NCBI RefSeq assembly: GCF_030678915.1
Contig: NZ_JAUUTZ010000007.1
Coordinates: 1-64,000 of the forward strand
Length of the DNA: 64,000 bases
Reading direction: 5' to 3'
Source: Paracoccus wurundjeri
GTDB lineage: Bacteria > Pseudomonadota > Alphaproteobacteria > Rhodobacterales > Rhodobacteraceae
Below, piece by piece: positions 1 to 9,085 of the stretch. The notes under the pieces were generated by a model that saw only the letters and a list, made by a program, of their open reading frames with translations, was not told the DNA's origin and made no database searches. The translations under genes and the position numbers were made by a program. Positions within the stretch are counted from its first letter, which is position 1. Each line of letters starts with the position of its first letter.

Positions 1-99
<99 letters not shown>

Positions 100-162
100 T
101 CGCGGGACGCGCAGCATTGTATTTCCAGCCAGGCAGCACGCATTCCGATATCCGACACTCGC

Positions 163-1323
163 TCAGCGTGACAGCAACGCCCCGGTCGGATCGTAATCGT
201 AAAGCCAGTCGAACCGGGACAGCATCAGCCCCGGGGTCAGCCGGTCCGCCACGCGCAATGCCAGATGCGCGGCAAACCGTTTCGCGCCTGTCAGGTGATA
301 ATTGCGGGCATTCTGGTTCGATGCCCCGACGATGCGCGTCACCCTTGGCCTGCGCAGCTGCTCGAATCCGGCCAGTGCCGCCGCCTGATCGGGATCGGCA
401 TCAAGGCAGGCCGCAAGAATCCAGGCATCCTCGATTGCCATCGCCGCGCCCTGCGCAATGAACGGCAATGTCGGATGAGCGGCATCGCCGATCAGCACCA
501 GCCGACCATCATGCCAGACATGGGCAACCTCGTGACGGAACAATCCCCAGATATGGGTCCGCTCAACCGCGGCAAGCCAGTCCCGGACCGGAGCGGCGAA
601 ATCCGCAAATGCGGCCCTCAGGTGATCCGGGTCGTCCTGATGGGACCAGCCTTCCTCCTGCCAATCATACCGTTCCTGTACGGCAACGATATTCCGCAAC
701 CCGCCCGGAAGCGGATAACTGACAAGATGGCGATGCGCACCCATGTAAACCTGCGCCTCGGCCAATGCGGTTTCCGGCTGGGGAATGACGGCTCGCCATG
801 CGGTCTGATGGGTGAAAAACGGTACCTCGCGGCCATTCAGAAACGCGCGGATATTGCTGTGCAGCCCATCCGCGCCAACGACCAGATCGCCCTCGGGCGG
901 GTGTTTGACATCTTGTCCCAACTCGATTCTGACCCCGGCCCGACCGGCGGCATCCGCCAGGTATTCGATCAGGCTGGCGCGATGAATAAGGCGGAAATCC
1001 GCATCGGGCCGATGGCCGCGCAGATCAAGCTTTGCAACGCCTCGTCCCTGATCATCATGCAGGCGGACAGCTTCGTTGCGCAAAGAGATGCGCCGCAGCC
1101 CCTCTCCCAGCCCCAAAGCGTCGATAACGCGCATCGCATTCGGTGAAAGCTGTAACCCGGCCCCCAGTTCACGAATGGCCGGGGCACGTTCAAGGACGGT
1201 GACGCGGGCGCCTCTTCCGGCCAGAGCTAAGGCAGCGGTAAGCCCTGCAACCCCTGCGCCGACGATGGTTGCGGAGCGTTTCCGTAACCCGCCGCTCATC
1301 ACAGATAATTTACATGAACGCAT
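163..1323 (-). CDS. FAD-dependent monooxygenase (salicylate hydroxylase-like)
   Basis: The 386-residue protein belongs to the group A flavin monooxygenase family, which hydroxylates an aromatic or similar substrate using NAD(P)H and O2. Three family motifs are visible: the FAD-binding GAGVAG at residues 22-27, the GADG(LHSNIR) motif near 150, and the LIGDAAHP motif near 278-284 that contacts the FAD ribose. The length is typical of 3-hydroxybenzoate or salicylate hydroxylase-like members. It lies 65 nt downstream of dksA on the same strand, and no aromatic-degradation genes are nearby, so the substrate cannot be inferred. A second ATG at 1299 would remove eight residues and give a more standard N-terminus before the Rossmann strand; neither start has a clear Shine-Dalgarno. 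Confidence 0.85.
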   Translation of the reverse strand: MRSCKLSVMSGGLRKRSATIVGAGVAGLTAALALAGRGARVTVLERAPAIRELGAGLQLSPNAMRVIDALGLGEGLRRISLRNEAVRLHDDQGRGVAKLDLRGHRPDADFRLIHRASLIEYLADAAGRAGVRIELGQDVKHPPEGDLVVGADGLHSNIRAFLNGREVPFFTHQTAWRAVIPQPETALAEAQVYMGAHRHLVSYPLPGGLRNIVAVQERYDWQEEGWSHQDDPDHLRAAFADFAAPVRDWLAAVERTHIWGLFRHEVAHVWHDGRLVLIGDAAHPTLPFIAQGAAMAIEDAWILAACLDADPDQAAALAGFEQLRRPRVTRIVGASNQNARNYHLTGAKRFAAHLALRVADRLTPGLMLSRFDWLYDYDPTGALLSR

Positions 1324-1388
1324 CGGCGGATCGATGCGGAATCAACAGCGGCCATCCGTTCCCTATGTGACGGAAGCGGCGGCATCGC

Positions 1389-1811
1389 TCAATCGTCGCG
1401 ATGCACCCGCTCGCGCCGCTCATGACGTTCCTGCGCCTCCAGGGTCATGGTGGCGATCGGACGGGCATCAAGGCGCTTAAGGCTGATCGGCTCTCCGGTG
1501 ACTTCGCAGTAACCGTATTCTCCGGTCTCGATCCGCCGCAGCGCGGAATCGATCTTGCTGACCAGTTTGCGCTGTCGGTCGCGGGTGCGCAGTTCCAATG
1601 CCCGATCGGTTTCTTCGCTGGCGCGGTCGGCAAGATCGGGTACGCTTCGGGCGCTATCCTGCAATCCTTCCAGCGTCTCGGCCGATTGTTCGAGTAATTC
1701 CTGCTTCCATGCTTCCAGTTTCCGGCGGAAATATTCAAGTTGCCGGTCATTCATGAACGGCTCATCTTCGGCGGGGCGATAATCCTGTGGAAGGAAGGTC
1801 TGCGCTTTCAT
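1389..1811 (-). CDS. dksA: RNA polymerase-binding transcription factor DksA, single-cysteine type
   Basis: DksA binds the RNA polymerase secondary channel and, with ppGpp, redirects transcription from rRNA towards stress and biosynthetic promoters. The 140-residue protein has the expected long coiled coil (about 25-90) with the functional tip D59, D62, A64 in the PDLADRA motif, and then the C-terminal globular domain. Only one of the four zinc ligands of E. coli DksA remains: C102 is kept, while the other positions are T105, T123 and A126. I recall zinc-finger-less DksA from Rhodobacter sphaeroides, so this is likely functional and lineage-typical. The start at 1811 has a strong GGAGG Shine-Dalgarno. 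The upstream region toward the divergent MoxR gene holds two TTAACC half-sites. Confidence 0.93.
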   Translation of the reverse strand: MKAQTFLPQDYRPAEDEPFMNDRQLEYFRRKLEAWKQELLEQSAETLEGLQDSARSVPDLADRASEETDRALELRTRDRQRKLVSKIDSALRRIETGEYGYCEVTGEPISLKRLDARPIATMTLEAQERHERRERVHRDD

Positions 1812-1994
1812 AGGTCCTCCGGCGATGCAAGGTGAGATCGATTAACCCACACCTTCGGCGCCCCATTAACCGATGAAGCGAAGGTTGTCACTAGCCGAGT
1901 ATTCGCTAATTGCATGAATGATCAAATCCTGACAAAGATTTCCCGGCCCCAATCCGGAAATTCCCAGATCATTCTCGAGCAAGGAGAACAAGGC

Positions 1995-2834
1995 ATGAAA
2001 TTCACCGGAACTGATCGCTATGTCGCTCCGCCCGAACTGGCCATTGCCGTCAATGCCGCCGTCACGCTTGAACGTCCACTGCTGGTCAAGGGCGAACCGG
2101 GCACCGGCAAAACCGAACTTGCCCGTCAGGTTGCCGGGAGTCTGGGACTGCCGATCATCGAATGGCATGTGAAATCGACCACCAAGGCACAGCAGGGGCT
2201 GTATGAATATGACGCCGTCAGCCGGTTGCGCGACAGCCAGCTTGGCGATGAGCGCGTGCATGATGTCGCCAATTACATTCGCAAGGGCAAATTATGGCAG
2301 GCATTCGAGGCGGAACAGAAAACCGTCCTGCTGATCGACGAGATCGACAAGGCGGATATCGAGTTTCCGAACGATCTGCTGCAGGAACTCGACCGGATGG
2401 AGTTTCACGTCTACGAGACCGCGCAGACCATAGAAGCGCGTCACCGTCCCGTGGTCATCATTACCTCGAACAATGAGAAGGAGCTGCCCGACGCGTTCCT
2501 GCGGCGCTGTTTCTTTCATTATATCCGCTTTCCGGATGCCGAAACGCTTCGCGCCATCGTGGATGTGCATTATCCGGGCATCAAACCGCGCCTGCTGGAA
2601 GAGGCCCTGACACAGTTCTTTGAACTGAGGGACGCGCCGGGCCTGAAGAAGAAACCGTCGACCAGCGAATTGCTTGATTGGCTCAAACTGATTCTCGCCG
2701 AGGATCTTTCGCCCGAGGATCTCAGGCGGGATTCGGGTGAGGCACTCCCGAAGCTGCATGGCGCATTGCTCAAGAACGAGCAGGATGTGACCTTGTTCGA
2801 AAAACTCGCCTTCATGGCCCGCAGACAGCGATAA
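1995..2834 (+). CDS. MoxR-family AAA+ ATPase
   Basis: This is a MoxR-type AAA+ ATPase, a chaperone family that usually works with a VWA-domain partner to mature metalloenzymes or complexes. With the ATG at 1995 the protein has 279 residues. It shows Walker A GEPGTGKT (33-40), Walker B VLLIDEID (111-118), a sensor-1 segment IITSNN, and an arginine-rich LRRC segment. An upstream in-frame ATG at 1914 would add 27 residues, but only the 1995 ATG has a strong AAGGAG Shine-Dalgarno at good spacing. The VWA-domain gene that normally follows MoxR is absent: the next gene, 115 nt away, is convergent and unrelated. The client is therefore unknown. Confidence 0.9.
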   Translation: MKFTGTDRYVAPPELAIAVNAAVTLERPLLVKGEPGTGKTELARQVAGSLGLPIIEWHVKSTTKAQQGLYEYDAVSRLRDSQLGDERVHDVANYIRKGKLWQAFEAEQKTVLLIDEIDKADIEFPNDLLQELDRMEFHVYETAQTIEARHRPVVIITSNNEKELPDAFLRRCFFHYIRFPDAETLRAIVDVHYPGIKPRLLEEALTQFFELRDAPGLKKKPSTSELLDWLKLILAEDLSPEDLRRDSGEALPKLHGALLKNEQDVTLFEKLAFMARRQR

Positions 2835-2854
2835 CCGGAAGGCGAGGCTTCCGG
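2835..2854 (+). terminator. Hairpin immediately after the MoxR stop codon
   Basis: A perfect 7-bp stem CCGGAAG/CTTCCGG with a 6-nt loop starts at the base after the MoxR stop. It lacks a strong U-tract, so it may be a terminator-like or 3'-end-protecting structure. Confidence 0.45.
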
Positions 2855-2895
2855 ATTACTCCGTATCGGCCTTCATTGCCGCCTTGGAGTATCAG

Positions 2896-2919
2896 ATGCG
2901 GGCCCCTAAAGGCCCGCAT
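2896..2919. terminator. Hairpin between the convergent MoxR and SIMPL genes
   Basis: A perfect 9-bp stem ATGCGGGCC/GGCCCGCAT with a 6-nt loop sits in the convergent intergenic space, followed on the plus strand by an AT-rich tract (ATATTGG). It is symmetric and could terminate transcription from either side. Confidence 0.55.
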
Positions 2920-2948
2920 ATATTGGCTTATCGACCTGACGATCGGGC

Positions 2949-3857
2949 TCAGTTCGTTTCGGACGATTCAGGAGCTGTATCGTCCGGCATCGTATCGTCT
3001 GGCATTTCGTTTTCCGGGGCCTCTTCGCCGGCCTGATCCGGATCGTCTGCCAAATCCGGACCGCAATCCTTGGATCCCTTGTCACCGATCAGGGCATATT
3101 CGACCTGCACCTGCGCGGAAAGCGAAAGCTCCCCGGCCTCGATCGGTGTCGCCGCACCCCGGGCGGCTTCGGCGCGCATCATCATCGGCTCGGGCCCGCC
3201 GACAGCCGGCATATCCCGCAGCGCAATTACCGGACCAAGGCGCATCCCTGCCGCTTCGGCCATGACTTCCGCCTTGCGGCGCGCATCCTCGACAGCGGAT
3301 CGGAGCGCTTCGTCGCCGGTTTCTTCCGCGTCGTCGCGCTGGAAATTAATCCCCTGGATCTGATTGGCGCCCGCGGCCACGATGGAATCCAGAACTTCGC
3401 CCAGTATGGAAACATCCGTGACCCGGATCGTCACCATGTTCGAGGCCTCGTAACCGTTGATCGTCGGAGCGCCATTCTCGGGATATTCCATCCGCGGGTT
3501 CAGCCTAAGCCCAGATGTCTGAATATTCGCAGCCTCGATTCCCGCTTCTTTCAACGCGTCGATCACAGCACCCTGCTGTTCGGAATTCTGCTGCATCGCT
3601 TCAGCGGCGCTTTCCGCCTGCGAGGTGACGCCAAGCTGAATCTCCGCCAGATCGGGCGCAACCCGTGCCTCACCCTGCCCCGACACGACCAGCCGGGACA
3701 TTTTTTTCCCGTGATGCATGCAGGCATGCGGGCCGCCTTTCATGTTCTTGCCGGGGTCGTTACGCGGCGATGCAAGCGCCGGGGCGGCGATCACCAGCGC
3801 GATGCCTGTGGTCAATGCCAACAATGTCCGGCCTGAGCCGCGAAAATACTGTGTCAT
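2949..3857 (-). CDS. SIMPL domain-containing (DUF541) exported protein
   Basis: The protein of about 302 residues begins with a signal peptide (MTQYFRGSGR..., hydrophobic core, ALA cleavage region). It carries a SIMPL/DUF541 domain, recognisable by the GQGEARVAPDLAEI start and the QTSGLRLNPRMEY segment. SIMPL proteins are periplasmic or surface proteins of poorly defined function, linked in other bacteria to oxidative stress or outer-membrane roles. The C-terminus is a short acidic tail with a duplicated MPDDT motif. The frame extends upstream to 3920, but the 3857 ATG has an AAGGAAA Shine-Dalgarno and places the signal peptide at the N-terminus. A His/Cys segment (HACMHHGKK) follows the signal peptide and could bind metal; that is speculative. 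Confidence 0.85.
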   Translation of the reverse strand: MTQYFRGSGRTLLALTTGIALVIAAPALASPRNDPGKNMKGGPHACMHHGKKMSRLVVSGQGEARVAPDLAEIQLGVTSQAESAAEAMQQNSEQQGAVIDALKEAGIEAANIQTSGLRLNPRMEYPENGAPTINGYEASNMVTIRVTDVSILGEVLDSIVAAGANQIQGINFQRDDAEETGDEALRSAVEDARRKAEVMAEAAGMRLGPVIALRDMPAVGGPEPMMMRAEAARGAATPIEAGELSLSAQVQVEYALIGDKGSKDCGPDLADDPDQAGEEAPENEMPDDTMPDDTAPESSETN

Positions 3858-4047
3858 CCGATTTTCCTTTTCTTCTGATGCACGATATCCGGGTAACGCA
3901 TCTGTCGCGACCGGGTCCAACGAAAAGCGTTCACAGATCCGCCAGTTCCGCTTCCCTCATACTACAAATTGGGGTAGATATGGGAATGTGGCACCAGATC
4001 GCGGCAAAACTGCGGCATAAAAGATAATCGAGCAACGAAAAAATACT

Positions 4048-7000
4048 ATGAACAAACACGCCGTCCCCATGTTCGCAATGAGTTTCACCCAGGAGGCGGT
4101 CTTTCTGGAACGACGAGAGGGGCAGGATTGGCAACCGCTGGGTCAGGCCGAATTCGCCCGTGGAAATATAGCGGGTCAACTTGGCGCCTTGCGCAGCGAT
4201 CTGGCGCAGGATTCTTCCGAACCCGATACGGTTCTGGTGATCCCGGACGATCAGATCTTGTACACGACAATGACCGCCTCTCCCGGTTCGGACATCCCGG
4301 CAGCCATCGCGCGCGCGCTTGAGGGGATGACCCCCTACAAAGCCGATGATCTGGCCTTCGACTGGTGTCCGGATGCGGATGGCAGAATCGACAGTCTGCG
4401 CGTGGCCGCGGTAGCGCGGAAAACGCTGCAAGAGGCCGAAGAATTCGCAAGGCTTCAGGGCTTTCGTCCATCCGGTTTCGTCGCCCGCCCGGGCGATGAC
4501 CGTTTTGAAGGTGATCCCGATTTCGGCGTCTCGGATCTTGCACGGCAGGAACATGACGCAATTCCGTTCAGCAAACCCGAACTCCGGAATGCAGGAATAA
4601 CCTCTGACCGGATTGCAATCGCAGAGCCGGAAGAAACTCATCCCGTCATATCGGCGATCATACCGCATTACGCTCTTCCCGTATCGGCTCCGGTTCCGGC
4701 GGCCGAGCCGATTCCCGTACCGACATCCGCTTCGCCGGACGAGGTCGAAGCCGGGGAACCATCGGTTGACCCGGAACCCGCCCAGACTGCACCGAAGAAG
4801 GATCCGCCGCGCGTGGCGGCACCGGTCGTCATCCGGCATGGCGAAGGCCATGAAAAACCGCTTGCCGCAGGACTTTCGCCGCGTGCGCAGGCATTCCACG
4901 AAAAAGCCGCCGAAGCCCGTAGCAGCAGAGCAAAGACAGAGCCCGAAACCCCCGGAAAAGCGTTTGCGTTATTCACACGCCTGCAACGCGCCGCCCCCGG
5001 CAATCTGGCGATCATGTGCGGGTTTCTGTTCGTTCTTCTTGTCGCCGCATTGCTGATTTTCGGTGGCAACAGCCCCGAGCCGGATGAAATTGCCGGAACG
5101 CCGTCACAAACGGATCCGGCACAGGCGGATCCCGCATTGGCAGGATCCGATGAACCGACGGCACAGACGGCGACGAATACCGGCGAAACCGACCCGAGCG
5201 CAGATGAACCCGGGCTGAATGGTTCTGCGCAGCAGGGCCTTGCCGGCCAGAATACCGTCGATTCAGGTGAAGATATCCCAATTCGGGAAATCACCCCTGC
5301 CGATACCGCCCTGTCCGATTCAGAAACCGCGCCGGAATCTGCGGACCCGACCGCGACCTCTGACGATCCGCTGACCGCTGCGCTTGCCGAAGCGATGCAG
5401 GGTACCCCGGCTGCGGAATCGCTTTCTTCCGGAGCCGATTCCGGGACGCCGGAAACGCCATCTTCCGATCCCTCGAACTCTCGGGTTCTTCAGGGTGAAG
5501 CGGCGCAGATTGCTGCGGGACAGGCCGTCGACCGTGCGGTCTCGCCTTCGGAAGCGCCACCGGAGTCAACGGAAACCGCCAATCAGTCGCAGCCGACCGA
5601 ACAGGAAGCGGCAGCCACTCAGGCACAGCAACAGCGGCTTGAACGCTCTGTCCGCCCGCCCCGTGTCTCGCCCCAACAGACGTCCCAGCCTGCCACCAGC
5701 GATACGCGCCCATCGGTTCCCGCGGATCCGCAACCCTATGAGCAGCGATCGGAACCAGAACCCGTCCGCGTGTCCGGGCAACGCCCTCCCAACCGTCCGG
5801 TCGCCGCCGCGCCTGCTCCGGCCCAACCCGAGGCAGCACCCGCAGCCACAACAGCACCGGCCGAATCCGAAGCGGCGCCCGCTACCAATGCGCAACCGGC
5901 TGCGAATACGGCCACCGGAAACTCGTCGCGCCCACCATCCCGGCCAGCGGATCTGACATTCCTGGAAGAAGGTAGCAGGTCCGAAGAAGGGGTACCTACA
6001 AGACTGACCAGATCCGACCGTCTGTTTCTTGAACAGCTTCTCCGCGATCTCAGAACCGCGCAAGCCGGCGCGCCAGCACTGTCCGAGGCCGAGCATGGGG
6101 CGGTCATACAGTTAGCACAGGCGCGACCACAGCGCAGGCCCGTCGAGATTTCCGGTCCATCACAGGATGCGGTCCGCGCCGCAGTCGAAGAGGCGATAAG
6201 CAGTTCCGAGCGACCGGTTTCGCGTTCGGATGCCGCGGGCAGCCCGGATGTAGCGAGTGCGGGCGGGAATGCAGCCAGCGCAGCCAATGCAAGTGACAGC
6301 CCACCGTCACGGGTGGCCACGGCCAGTCTTGGCAGTTCAGGCAGGCCGATGGCCCGTCCGGAAGCGTTTAGGGCGCAGAACGGCAATGATCCGGGATCCG
6401 GCGATCCAAGCCTGGCGCGCGATGCCGTCGAAGACGCCATCGCCGCAGCCGTCCAAAACAGTACAGCTTCACCGGGCGCCGTCGCTTTGACGGCGCTCAC
6501 TTCGTCTGAGATCCCGCCACGTCGGAATGACGACGCCGCGCCGGCGGAGACACCGGCCGCAGCGCCGGCCGATACAGGACAAGAGGCGGCAATTGCCGAA
6601 CAACGCAGGCGCGACGAGGAATTGCAGGCTCAGGCCGAAGCGCGCGCCCGCGAAAGAGCCGCAGCCGATGCCCAGGCCGAAGCGCAGGCCCGCGCTGCCG
6701 CCGAAGCCCGTGCCCGTGCACAGGCCGAGGCAGAGGCACGGGCCGCCGCCGCGCGCAATCAGCGTTACGTTCCGCCCGAAGCCGAAAATGAGCCCGAGGT
6801 CGCTCAACCCAGATCGGGCGGCAAAACCGCCGCTTCCGTCGCGGCTGCCGCAACGACGAAAGGGGGCATCCAGATCAATCGAACCCAGATCATCGGGACG
6901 GTCGGCGCAGGCAAGGCAAGCCGCGCATTGGTGCGGCTGTCCAACGGCAAGGTCATCACGCTTCGTCTGGGCGACAAGATCAACGGAGGTCAGATCGTCG

Positions 7001-7074
7001 AAATCGGTGACAGCCGTATCACCTATATGGAAGGAGGACGGTCCAAGCAACTTTCGGTGCTGGGCGGGCAGTAA
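4048..7074 (+). CDS. Large composite protein: GspL/PilM-like N-domain, one TM, disordered linker, GspC/PilP-like C-domain
   Basis: The protein has 1008 residues in four parts. Residues 1-150 resemble the cytoplasmic actin-like part of type II secretion GspL or PilM: LVIPDDQ, an ALEGMTPYKADDLAFDW stretch, then a beta strand ending VAAVARKTL. One transmembrane helix spans about 320-338. A very long Pro/Ala/Glu/Ser/Gln-rich linker follows (about 340-935), with an Ala/Glu/Arg heptad-like coiled coil at about 848-905. Residues 939-1008 form a compact domain (INRTQIIGTVG, RALVRLSNGKVITLRLGD, ISYMEGG-like end) that resembles the GspC HR or PilP fold. A single inner-membrane protein with a periplasmic C-domain fits. 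No other secretion or pilus genes occur in the window. Domain names are inferred from motif resemblance; the function is unknown. Its stop overlaps the antiporter start by one base. Confidence 0.75.
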   Translation: MNKHAVPMFAMSFTQEAVFLERREGQDWQPLGQAEFARGNIAGQLGALRSDLAQDSSEPDTVLVIPDDQILYTTMTASPGSDIPAAIARALEGMTPYKADDLAFDWCPDADGRIDSLRVAAVARKTLQEAEEFARLQGFRPSGFVARPGDDRFEGDPDFGVSDLARQEHDAIPFSKPELRNAGITSDRIAIAEPEETHPVISAIIPHYALPVSAPVPAAEPIPVPTSASPDEVEAGEPSVDPEPAQTAPKKDPPRVAAPVVIRHGEGHEKPLAAGLSPRAQAFHEKAAEARSSRAKTEPETPGKAFALFTRLQRAAPGNLAIMCGFLFVLLVAALLIFGGNSPEPDEIAGTPSQTDPAQADPALAGSDEPTAQTATNTGETDPSADEPGLNGSAQQGLAGQNTVDSGEDIPIREITPADTALSDSETAPESADPTATSDDPLTAALAEAMQGTPAAESLSSGADSGTPETPSSDPSNSRVLQGEAAQIAAGQAVDRAVSPSEAPPESTETANQSQPTEQEAAATQAQQQRLERSVRPPRVSPQQTSQPATSDTRPSVPADPQPYEQRSEPEPVRVSGQRPPNRPVAAAPAPAQPEAAPAATTAPAESEAAPATNAQPAANTATGNSSRPPSRPADLTFLEEGSRSEEGVPTRLTRSDRLFLEQLLRDLRTAQAGAPALSEAEHGAVIQLAQARPQRRPVEISGPSQDAVRAAVEEAISSSERPVSRSDAAGSPDVASAGGNAASAANASDSPPSRVATASLGSSGRPMARPEAFRAQNGNDPGSGDPSLARDAVEDAIAAAVQNSTASPGAVALTALTSSEIPPRRNDDAAPAETPAAAPADTGQEAAIAEQRRRDEELQAQAEARARERAAADAQAEAQARAAAEARARAQAEAEARAAAARNQRYVPPEAENEPEVAQPRSGGKTAASVAAAATTKGGIQINRTQIIGTVGAGKASRALVRLSNGKVITLRLGDKINGGQIVEIGDSRITYMEGGRSKQLSVLGGQ

Positions 7075-8993
7075 TGGAAAACTTCCTGCTGCTGGCGACG
7101 GTCTATCTGACATTGATGATCGTCGCCGTACCGCTTGCGGTGCGGCTGGGTCTGGGATCGGTTCTGGGATATCTCACCTGCGGAATCCTTCTTGGCCCGC
7201 TTGTGAACCTGACCGGCTCGGATCTGGACGCCCTGCAACATTTCGCCGAACTCGGCGTTGCCCTGATGCTGTTTCTCATAGGGCTGGAACTGGAGCCTCG
7301 CAGCCTGTGGCAAATGCGCCGCAAGCTGGTTGGTTTTGGCGCGGCGCAGATCGTGGGGACAACCCTGCTTCTGGCAGCAATTGCCATTCTGTTCGGGCTC
7401 AGTTGGCAGGCCGCCCTGGTCGTCGGTATGATCCTGTCGCTGAGTTCGACGGCTATCGTGCTTCAAACCCTGACCGAAAAGGGCCTGATGCGGACCAATG
7501 GCGGGCGTTCGGCATTTTCCGTACTTCTGACCCAGGACATCGCGGTCATTCTGATGATCGCGCTGATGCCTCTTCTTGCGCCCTTCCCGCATAGAAACGG
7601 AGCCAGCCAGCACGGCGATGAGTATATAGGCGAAGTCTTTATGGCAAAGCTGCCCGGCTGGGCCGGAACCCTGATCACGCTTGCAGCGGTCGGGAGTGTC
7701 ATCCTTCTAGGGCAATTTGCCATCAGGCCGATCTTCCGCTTTGTCATTTCCGCGCGCTTGCGCGAGATGGAAACCGCCATGGCGCTGCTGATCGTCGTAG
7801 GGATCGCCTCGCTGATGATCCTTGTCGGTCTGTCTCCGGCGCTGGGCACATTTCTTGCCGGCGTCATGCTGGCGGGTTCGGAATTCCGACATGAACTCGA
7901 ATCGCAGATCGAACCGTTCAAGGGACTGCTTCTCGGCCTGTTCTTCATTACGGTCGGCGCGGGCATGGATCTGCAGCTGCTGCTTGAAAAGCCGGTTCCG
8001 ATCCTGGGCATCACCGCAGCGCTTATCGGAACCAAGGCACTGGTCGTCGGGATCATCGCGCGCATGACGAAAATGGGGCGCACGGATCGCTCTCTTTTTA
8101 CCCTGTCGCTCGCACAGGCCGGGGAATTCGGTTTCGTGCTGATCGCTTATGCCGTCTCGCTTGCGATTTTGCCAAAGTCGCTTGCCGAGGGCTTTCTGCT
8201 TGTCATTGCCCTCTCAATGCTTGTCACGCCACTGCTGTTCATCATTCACGGCCAGATCAGGCGCCGGCTGAATGAGAAGGCCGGCAACGACACCCCCAGC
8301 GATGATATCGATGAACAGCAGCCGATCATCATCGCCGGAGTCGGTCGCTTTGGTCAGGCCGTCAACCGGCTGGTAACGATGTCGGGGTTCCAGACGACCG
8401 TTCTTGATCACGATCTCAAGGTGATTCAGGTGATGCGGCGCTTTGGTTTCAAGGGTTATTTCGGCGATCCGACACGCCCCGAGATACTTGCAGCCGCCGG
8501 GCTGGACACGGCCGGTATTCTGGTCGCGGCGCTTGACAATCCTGCCGCCAATCTGAAGCTGATCAGCTATGCGCGGGAACGCAGACCCGATCTGCATATC
8601 ATCTGCCGCGCAAGGGACCGGGTTGATGTTTACCGGCTATACGCGGCCGGTGCGAATGATATTGTCCGCGAACTGTTCGATAGCTCCCTGCGCGCCGGCC
8701 GTTATGTGCTTGAGAATGCCGGTGTGTCCGAATACGAGGCCGCCGAGTTGGAGAAAATCTTCTACCGGCTGGACCGCGCGGCGCTGCGCGATCTGGCGGA
8801 ATTGTGGAAGCCGGATGTCCCGCTTGAACAGAATACAGAATATGTGAAGCGCAGTCAGGAATTGAACAAGACATTGGAATCCGCACTGATCAACCGCTTT
8901 GCCGCTCCTACGGATGAATTTCCACCCGACGGGAAGGATGAACAAAAGCAACCGGAAACACAGCCGGAAAACAAACGATCCGGTGAAGGGTGA
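7074..8993 (+). CDS. CPA2-family monovalent cation/proton antiporter with RCK/TrkA-N domain (Kef-like)
   Basis: The 639-residue protein has an N-terminal membrane domain of roughly 12 hydrophobic helices (to about 390), including the GLELEP segment and the SLSSTAIVL signature of CPA2 exchangers. A cytoplasmic TrkA-N/KTN domain starts near 416 with a Rossmann GVGRFGQA motif. The C-terminal tail is charged. Relatives such as KefB, KefC and YbaL exchange K+ (or Na+) for H+ and are gated by nucleotides or glutathione adducts. No KefF/KefG ancillary gene is present. The ATG shares its A with the TAA stop of the preceding 1008-residue gene, so the two are almost certainly translationally coupled. 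Confidence 0.92.
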   Translation: MENFLLLATVYLTLMIVAVPLAVRLGLGSVLGYLTCGILLGPLVNLTGSDLDALQHFAELGVALMLFLIGLELEPRSLWQMRRKLVGFGAAQIVGTTLLLAAIAILFGLSWQAALVVGMILSLSSTAIVLQTLTEKGLMRTNGGRSAFSVLLTQDIAVILMIALMPLLAPFPHRNGASQHGDEYIGEVFMAKLPGWAGTLITLAAVGSVILLGQFAIRPIFRFVISARLREMETAMALLIVVGIASLMILVGLSPALGTFLAGVMLAGSEFRHELESQIEPFKGLLLGLFFITVGAGMDLQLLLEKPVPILGITAALIGTKALVVGIIARMTKMGRTDRSLFTLSLAQAGEFGFVLIAYAVSLAILPKSLAEGFLLVIALSMLVTPLLFIIHGQIRRRLNEKAGNDTPSDDIDEQQPIIIAGVGRFGQAVNRLVTMSGFQTTVLDHDLKVIQVMRRFGFKGYFGDPTRPEILAAAGLDTAGILVAALDNPAANLKLISYARERRPDLHIICRARDRVDVYRLYAAGANDIVRELFDSSLRAGRYVLENAGVSEYEAAELEKIFYRLDRAALRDLAELWKPDVPLEQNTEYVKRSQELNKTLESALINRFAAPTDEFPPDGKDEQKQPETQPENKRSGEG

Positions 8994-9085
8994 CGAAGGA
9001 TTCGCCGCCACACCGGCAATTCGCGTTTTCGCAGTTTATATAGAAACGCTGGAAGATTTGTCTGAAAATTGCTAGATATGGCGGT

